A stretch of DNA of 64,000 bases from the NCBI GenBank assembly GCA_021234535.1, contig CM037840.1, positions 7,057,094 through 7,121,093 on the forward strand, in the 5' to 3' direction. The position numbers and the translations under genes are program-made. The notes below the pieces were generated by a model, which had not been told where the DNA came from, searched no databases, and saw only the letters and a list, made by a program, of their open reading frames with translations. Shown here in pieces: positions 57,016-64,000 of the stretch. How positions within the stretch are numbered: position 1 is the first letter of the stretch; each line of letters begins with the position of its first letter. The DNA comes from Stichopus chloronotus. Its lineage: Eukaryota; Echinodermata; Holothuroidea; Aspidochirotida; Stichopodidae.

Positions 57016-58977
57016 AGATTGCGGTAACTGGGATCAGTACTAGGAATTCGTTTTCATCACACGTGCAAGCCAAGACTCAAAGCTCAGCGGGCGCCCACGG
57101 TTGCTTCGATTTTAATGGTTACAACACACCGAGCGTAGACGTCTTCAGTTCATGGTACAGTGTGGAGGCTTTACAACAGGAAAATCCGACGCGGAGGTGA
57201 AGTCGCATGGCATATCTTGTGTCCTTACATGTCAGCATTACCTAGGGACTCTCCATTGAACCAATCATTCAGGGGACTGCCACGGAATGACTAACCGCAC
57301 TATATAAGCTAGGTGCTGGAGAATTTTTTTTTTTTTCACATCATTCGCATACTAGAACATAGGCCAGCCAGTTGTGACTGCAAGACTCGTTGTTTAGGTA
57401 TTAGCTTTCGTCAATAGAGAGGTGATACATCCTGAAGAGGACACTAATTGAATAGTGACAGTATACGTCACGTTACTAGCAGGGAGACCAGCCTATGTCA
57501 AGTAGAGTACTTTGTATAATTCTGAATCATCAGCTGATCATACAAACTTCATTCCAATGATCATCTCCTGACATTCATGATGTCACCTCGAGGACCAGCA
57601 TTCAGTTGATTTATGCTCCTCTTCATTGAAGGATGAAATTGTTTGAAGACTGCGCAAAAAAGTTTGTCTGTATAGGCGTGGATAAATTTAGTCATTGCCA
57701 CAACAATCGTAGCCTCCCGGTTTGTGTATGAGATTAACCTTATTCTGATTTCGTCCAGCAAATAACCTCTCGAGAAACTTTATCCCTAGGTCTTTTATCA
57801 CGGTGACATTGCGAGTACATATAATAGTGTTTTCGCTTGCCGAGGACTTCAAGTCGAATTGAATTCACACGATTGGGAATTTAGCGACATGCAGTTTCTT
57901 TGCACAAACAGCTTGAGATAGAAGTACTCTCCTGTGTTTGAACGACCTTACAAATAGCCTAATCCTAAAGATGAAGTAAGAGTGGTGACGTAAAAAGGAA
58001 AGAAGAGGAAAATAGACAATGATCATTCGATTACACCTGTGAACGTCAAAATTACATTTGAATAAGATTATTGTGCCGCAAGGAGTTTATCATGTGCAGC
58101 CCATACTCGGATGTAACTCAGGTTGGAATCCTTACAAATGCCTGTGAGACCTGCAGATGACACGGGATACACATTTCATTCTCTCCGGGTGCCATTTTGA
58201 ATGCCGTTTGCAGGCTACTATTGTCTCCGTCGTTCCTCAAAGTTGGAAGTCAACGTACTGCGAACATAATTAGATACCTGAGTCCACACTTTCGTCTTTT
58301 CCTTTTACCGGAAACGGAACTGAAAAAATTATGAATGGATATACCGAATTGAAAAGAAGAGCTTACTCATTGTCATATACGCTTTGCAAGTTTATACGTT
58401 GGAGGTCAGACTGCAACCTTTCCTGATAATAGGTTTCCTTTCCGGAATCTCATCGAACAAGTTTCCTGATCTGGTAGTTAAAAGTCAACAACAGAAACTC
58501 TTGAGGTCAGCAACTATAGTTTCGTCGGTAATTTACGAGCGACTGAGGCCTTTGCTTTGCCATTCGCTGACTTTCAGGCTTAATTGCCAGTGTGTGGAAT
58601 CATGCAATGACGCGTAAAGGAACATACACGGTGTTTAATAAGTAAGGCCATATTTTGCGAATCATGTGCAAGTATCGTTATAGGATATGTGACGTCACCA
58701 ACTTCCAGCAACAATAAATCCTTTCATGTTTGCGTTGGACCTCATACTATCAAATCAGAACACCGTCTGCTGATTACATAACTGCCAGCGAAAATGTTAC
58801 ATCATAGATCTACTGCTGAAGTAAAAAAAAAGAGATGCAATCTTCCAACAGACAGCATATGAGACACTGTATGCACTTAATAACGCTTAATATTTTACAT
58901 CTCCACGTATGATCTCTAAAGGATTGAGTTGATCGGTTCATGTGGAATCAAATTTGTGGCTGTTTTACAAAACCAAG
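57016..58977. other. Intergenic; TATA-like box at 57301
   Basis: TATATAAG at 57301-57308 in a GC-mixed context could be a core promoter for a plus-strand gene. An open stretch at 57038-57196 looks protein-like but has a poor acceptor. A T-run lies at 57327-57338. Nothing firm. Confidence 0.35.
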
Positions 58978-59122
58978 ATGGCGAGCTCTAAGCAGTGTTG
59001 TCGTATTCAAGTTTTAGTTAGTTCTCTTTGTATCATCGTCTTGGTATGGTTGACGGTTATGTACACGTCTTGGGACGTAGTTTATCCAAGCAGTAGAAGG
59101 CTAAAGTCATTCATCGAATTAG
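58978..59122 (+). CDS. Candidate first exon of a second type II membrane protein
   Basis: ATG in a strong Kozak context (CCAAGATGG). It encodes a short tail with Lys, two Cys and Arg (MASSKQCCR), a hydrophobic segment at residues 10-28 and a polar stem start (SSRRLKSFIEL). It ends TTA-G/GTAAGA, a strong donor, phase 1. Layout, tail cysteines and exit phase match the exon at 42167-42293, though sequence identity is low; they may be paralogues or simply share the type II plan. The exon at 61586-61686 is phase-compatible. Family unrecognised. Confidence 0.4.
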
Positions 59123-60199
59123 GTAAGATTATTTCTGTATAGCTGACATAACGGTGCGGCCTACATACGTAATACCCCCCCCCTCCCCGACAATATGCAG
59201 TTTGCCATCAGAACCTATAGAAAAGTGAATTATGCCTGTCCGAAATAAGTCAGGAGAATGAATCCGCTTGGGATATTTTGCATCATGGAAGGGGGTTAAA
59301 TTGAGGTTAGTTTAAGCATCCATTTGTTTAATATCTTGCAACGGATTTTGCTTTAAAGCGGATCAAATTTTTCCCAACATGAGTAAAAACAAGTACTCCA
59401 TAAAATTTACGTCTGATGACAACCTTTTCCATCAACTTAGAATCTTGTTATCTGTTTGGTTTGAGTTTTAGGACTTACAGTCAAAACCTACATTTTACAC
59501 CACAATTTGTTTAAGTGTTACAGAGAAACTCAAATTGTTCAACGGCTAGCATCACGTGACTACGCAACGACCATGTTGCAGTGACCGTATCGAATGCTGT
59601 GGTGAATCTGGGTGTGAATATAAGAAGTTGATATGCGTGGGATGCGTATTAAACGCATCACGTTTTCATCGCACCCACATTTTACGTCATTACGCAGGGT
59701 TACGAGCGATGAGACGCACACACACACAAAAATCAGCGGATTGGTCTCCTGTATCTGCCTGCATGATCTGCATAGAGATCGGATATTATGCAGCTCTACT
59801 ATGGTTTTAACTATGTATATTTTTTTAACTTATAAATTTCAATCAAATGAAAAAAAATACAGACAGCGATTTGAAAGAATACCAGGACATTACGTGTGGA
59901 CTTAATAAAGAAAAACTGTATTAATTCCGGTAATGAGCTACACGTGCACATCAAAGCCCATCAAAGCTTGCAGAGATTTGATATTAGGCATGTAATGAAG
60001 CTCTGTGATACCTCTTTAGTATGCATTTAGATGCATACCGACAGTATCAGTCATCAACTTAAGTCAACATATGTCATTGTACAACTCAATTTGTGGTATG
60101 ATCAATTACTTTAATACTACAATAAGCAAGCTTATTACACTTACTTACCTTATGCAATATGTTAGATTCATGAAAAAATGAATTACTCGAAACCACATG
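59123..60199. other. Non-coding, nothing recognised
   Basis: Possible intron. C-run at 59175-59184; ACAC tract at ~59717-59727. ORFs at 59556-59905 overlap in two frames and lack support. Confidence 0.4.
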
Positions 60200-60420
60200 G
60201 CATATGTGCCTTCTGGTGATGATGGTCAAAGGTCACATGATTCACCAGCAGTCATAGTTTGAAAATATTGTATATATGATATCCCAAGAAGGATAGGGCG
60301 TTTCAACTTCAAAATTGGTGTGTTGGTTGTCCTTTGATTTTCATAAATATTGGCAAGGAATAACAAAGTCCATTGACTTCCTGGTTCCTTAAATGGTCAA
60401 GGCCATTGTAAGAATATTAA
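60200..60420 (-). mobile_element. Half-site-array element fragment
   Basis: ATGGTCAAAGGTCACATGATTCACCAG, ATATCCCAAGAAGGATAGG and TTTTCATAAATATTGGCAAGGAAT match, in order, units and the post-microsatellite part of the copy at 62140-63965 (GAATATTGGCAAGGAATC at ~62957). Confidence 0.5.
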
Positions 60421-61585
60421 GTGGCTCAATCAGAAGAACGAAGTACTAGCAACAAGTCTACTAGTACCGTATTAGTATTTCCAGCAGATAATGTAATTGG
60501 GGTGTGGAATTGGTGCGTGTGTGTGTGAAGGGGGGAGGGGTAAGTACAGACAATGCGTTACAGTCCTTTACATTTCAGGGAAACAAAACTGTTAATTGTA
60601 ACTTGAACACGAACTGGAGGCGGGGTTCCATGTGGGACTGGTATATAGAACATCGATCGCTGGTCTACTTTTGTTAATTCACTTTAGGCCTTCCTGTGTT
60701 GGATGTATATCTGATATGTTGTTTTCTGAACATCGTGTATTGCAACGTATTCTAGGCCTTCAAGCTCCCGACCAAAGCACGTTTACATCCGTTACAAGCA
60801 AATGTTTCCTGTTCAAATACCAAGAAATACTATAGGTAACATATTGCGTCGACTAATCATCAGCTCTGGTTTAGCCATGTCAGCACATCATTACGTATTT
60901 TGATCCTTGAGAGATTGCTGTACTTTTGATTTCTTTTCTCCAATTAAGTAGCAAGAACTAAAAAAAAAGAAGGAAAACACAGGTGGAGTCATGAGAACCA
61001 GGAACGGAAGGGGGGGGGGGGGTCGGTGGATGGGTGTTAGGGGTGAGCAGGACAGGGGACAGGTCTGTACTTCAGCAAAGAAGCTACCATTTTATTAGTT
61101 CAAATTGCAAGGATATGGCCTATGGAATAACATTAATACATTTTATAATATTTTAACTACAGTAGGGTCTGTATAGGAGTTACATTGATTGTATGAATGA
61201 TTTGGAAAACAGAAAGTTTGGGACCGATGATATTATTTATAGTGCATCATTTAGTGATTATAAAATAGTAAGGTAACTTACAATAGGTAGCCTGCAAACA
61301 CTCCTTTTCATTGCTGTGGTCCACTTCTACCAGTGCTTATAGATAAAGGCCCTCATCAACCATGACACTGACGTAGTTCTATCATATTACAACATCAAAT
61401 TGGTAGTTTACTAACCACCAGCTTGGAACCAAATGTACTGTGGAATCATTATCAGGTTCATATTTCTGTTCAACTTGCGAGACGTAAGAACAACGGAAGT
61501 CCCTTGTGAACATAGCAACGGCAGTGTTGGAAAGCAACAATACACCGTGTTTGAGGTTTCTTGTTTTTCTATTTCATTTTTGAAG
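60421..61585. other. Non-coding, G-run at 61008-61022
   Basis: G-rich tracts at 60522-60540 and 61008-61022. The open stretch 60660-60830 sits between splice-like sites but contains a stop in the phase that would be needed. Confidence 0.4.
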
Positions 61586-61686
61586 GGAGGATGTCTCCTT
61601 CAGTACGACAGGCAGTGTGTTCCCCTGCTGAGTCAGTCCCCGATATACCAGAAGGATCTTTGTTCGGGAGACCTGTATCGGAAGCA
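61586..61686 (+). CDS. Candidate second exon of the 58978 gene
   Basis: A pyrimidine-rich acceptor (CTATTTCATTTTTGAAG) and consensus donor (GCA/GTAAGT) bound 101 bases. Joined to the phase-1 exon it reads G-RMSPSVRQAVCSPAESV and PDIPEGSLFGRPVSEA, phase 0 at the end, as with the 44391 exon. The Pro/Ser/Glu-rich content suits a luminal stem. No family recognised; two other frames are also partly open. Confidence 0.3.
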
Positions 61687-62139
61687 GTAAGTTTAGGGCA
61701 CATGTGCACAATACCATGGCTCCATGGCTGTTTGAAAATCACTCGAAGGGGAGGGGTATAGGCTACCTTGTCTTTGTTAACATGTTCAGTCCACTTTAAG
61801 CTCATTAAAATGTGTGTCCACAATAATTACAACATAAGTAACAACAAAACAAGTGAAAAACAAATAGTAACGAACAGGGAGAAATAAAATGTCACACGAT
61901 TTCAGGAACCACTTTTTCATTAAAAAGAAAACTACGTATTTTTAAGAAGGAAAGTATAAACTCGCCTAGTTTCCCAGTTTCTCAAATTTTGTATTTATCG
62001 AGAATTTGTATGTGGAGTTCCTGAATGTCGTTGTAACACAGTTAAAGGAATTTAAATAGAAGAGTTAATTTGTGATTCCTTGCTTAAGGAATCTATGCGA
62101 TAATGATGGCGTGTCTATTTGACTCCTTGGACTTAAAAC
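61687..62139. other. Non-coding, nothing recognised
   Basis: AT-rich, no repeat or exon recognised. Confidence 0.45.
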
Positions 62140-63965
62140 ACGGTATCTCAAGGAGGGAACGGAGTTTTAAACCTCGAAGTAGGTGTGTAGGTATAATTGT
62201 ACATGAGTAGATGATCCCTATCGTTTTTTTTTCCCTTGCCGAAGGCATGATATGGCGTGTGTGAGTGTGTGTCCGAATGTGACGTCTTGGCTTGTAAACA
62301 CGATATCTCAAAAAGCGAAAGATGCCCAAACCGTTAAACTTGGTGTGTAGGTAGTCCATTGCAAGTAGATGATCCCAATTGTTTTTCATGAAGGTCAAAG
62401 GTCTTTTGGGGTAACCAGAGTTGAACGTCTGAAAATTTACCAAGTAATATATCTCAGCAACTAAATGTTACTTAAACTTCATACTTGTGACATGGGTAGA
62501 TCTTGATGAGTAGATAATTTCTGTCATTTTTATGGAGGTCAAAGGTCATATGAGGTCAATAGAGGTCATAGATTGAAAACCTTGTAAACATGGTATCTCA
62601 ACAAGGGAAAGTTGATGGAACTTCAAGCTTAATGTGTTTGTTGTCCATTGTAAGTAGATGATCCCTATCATTTTTCATGGAGCTCAAATGTCACTTGATG
62701 TCACTAGAGGTTGAAATATGAAAACCAATTAGGGAATCTACCCCGGCAGCCACTGATGGTTGCTGGATCTTGGATCTTTAAGCGGTTAATATTGGAAGAC
62801 CTTGATGAGCAGACTCATGAGCTCCGTCATTTCTTATGGTCAAAGGTCATGTTGCAGTGGGTCGAGACTATAGTTTGTAAACTTGTAGATTTCGTATCCC
62901 ACAAAGAGTAAGTATTTGAACTTCGAAATTTGTATGTATTGTCCTTGGTATTCAATGAATATTGGCAAGGAATCTCAAATTCATTCGACTTCTGTTTTGG
63001 TTTCGATGATAATCGTAACCTTTGTTATCATGCATATATGTGTGTGTGTATGCGTGTGTGTGTGTATGTATGTCGGTGACACCCTACCTTGTAAACACGA
63101 TATCTCAAGAAGGGAAGCTTGGACAGATCTCATATTTGGTGTGTAGGTGTACCATATTGAGACGAAGAAGCGTATTGTTTTTGGTGGGGGTTAAAGGTCA
63201 TTTGGGGTCAACAGGGGTCAGATTGTGAAAACTTTGTAAACACAATATCTCAAGAAGCAAAGCTTGGACAGATCTCATGTTTAATATGTAGGTATACCAC
63301 ATTAAGTATAAGAACCCTATTGTTTTTGGTGGAGGTCAAAGGACATTTGGGGTCAACAGGGGTCAAATTGTGAAAATCTTGTAAACACAATATCTCAAGA
63401 AGCAATGCTTGAACAAATCTCGTGTTTTTATTTGTAGATGTACCACATCAAGTAGAAGAACGCTATTGTTTTTGGTGGAGGGCAAAGGTCATTTGGGGTC
63501 AACAGGGTTAAAATTGTGAAAATATAAGAACAATATTTCAAGAAGGAAAACTTGAACAGATCTCCCAATTAGATTGTAGGTTTATCTCATTGAATTTAAA
63601 AAATTTTCATTTTCTTTAGTGAAGGTCAAACGTCATTTGCCGTCAACAGGGTCACAGTGTGGAATTCTTATAAACATTTTATCTCAAGAAGGGAAGCTTG
63701 GATAGATGTCATATTTTTGTATTTGTATCTCATTTAGCACAAGAACGTTAGTCTTTAATGGAGGTAGAAGGTCATTCCATGTCAGCAAGCGTCAAATTGT
63801 GAACATGTAGATATGATCTCAAGAAAGGAAGCTCGTGCAGATCTCATATTTTATATAAAGCAAATGTTGCTTAATGTGACACATACTAATGCTATTATAT
63901 CAGATTGCGCAAAAAATTCTCTTAATCGGATCATCGAAACCTCAATGCATTTCTGCATTCTTGTT
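62140..63965 (-). mobile_element. Longest half-site-array element, both arrays, 5' module
   Basis: Minus-strand orientation. The 5' module ends at 63965 (AATGCATTTCTGCATTCTTG hairpin, GGATCATCGAAACC). The array 63070-63830 has DR1-type cores near 63190, 63333, 63476, 63620 and 63765 (period 143-145). A GT-rich microsatellite lies at 63038-63073, then GATAATCGTAACCTTTGTTA (shared with 17545 and 26270). Diverged units lie at 62140-62900, with the best half-site group at 62536-62568: four exact AGGTCA with gaps A, TATG, ATAG. The minus-strand 3' module was not found at the left end. Confidence 0.75.
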
Positions 63966-64000
63966 CCCTTTTGTAGTGGTATTAGGCTTATTTTAGGTCA

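Noticed and set aside
57038..57196. Open, protein-like stretch (GCFDFNGYNTPSVDVFSSW)
   Set aside because: The acceptor lacks a pyrimidine tract and lies 20 bp from the MITE end; phase fits no neighbour.
60660..60836. Exon candidate between TTCACTTTAG and ATAG/GTAACA
   Set aside because: In the phase required by the exon at 58978 it contains a stop; the open frame ends in a stop at the donor.

Overview
This is animal (eukaryotic) genomic DNA: AT-rich, intron-bearing, and dominated by transposon remnants, tandem repeats and microsatellites. The mix of Penelope-like (PLE) and CR1/Jockey-type LINE remnants, Helitron-like elements with tandem cores, and an invertebrate-looking MORN2 gene suggests a marine invertebrate, perhaps a deuterostome such as an echinoderm or hemichordate. 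The species cannot be fixed from the sequence. No prokaryotic operons, CRISPR arrays, rRNA or tRNA genes were seen.

Genes. The best supported gene is MORN2 on the minus strand. Four exons (33786-33780, 23909-23817, 22091-21847, 21658-21556) agree in phase and end in a C-terminus like that of vertebrate MORN2, but exon 3 carries one extra base that breaks the frame. At the left end, 1400-1692 (+) looks like the N-terminal exon of a CIMIP1 (C20orf85)-like ciliary protein. Both genes have an RFX X-box-like motif upstream, as expected for cilium genes. Two candidate signal-anchor first exons (42167-42293 and 58978-59122, both +) each end in phase 1 and each have a phase-compatible second exon candidate (44391-44548 and 61586-61686). 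They may be related type II membrane protein genes, family unrecognised.

Mobile elements. The most conspicuous family is modular: a hairpin-bearing 5' module, an array of ~143-bp units, an AC-rich microsatellite and a 3' module. It appears at 1-320, 14497-15251, 17036-19173, 22125-22470, 24560-25445, 25948-26310, 27990-28380, 40545-40990, 60200-60420 and 62140-63965. Its array unit carries four nuclear-receptor half-sites (RGGTCA) spaced 1, 4 and 4 bp. A second Helitron/pearl-like family (27060-27650, 41235-41850, and an end at 5230-5455) has ~155-bp units and a conserved terminal hairpin. Other elements are a degraded PLE with RT and GIY-YIG (11500-12900), further PLE-type fragments, at least four LINE remnants, a TTAA-flanked inverted-repeat element split by a LINE (54245-57015), and three smaller inverted-repeat elements.

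Layout. 1-9.5 kb: the CIMIP1-like exon and local duplications. 9.5-20.6 kb: transposon cluster. 21.5-34 kb: the MORN2 locus, with large repeat-filled introns. 34-41.9 kb: PLE, MITE and LINE remnants and pearl-like DNA. 42-47 kb: first membrane-protein candidate and a GAT microsatellite. 47-57 kb: tandem repeats and LINEs. 57-61.7 kb: second membrane-protein candidate. 62.1-64 kb: the longest half-site array.
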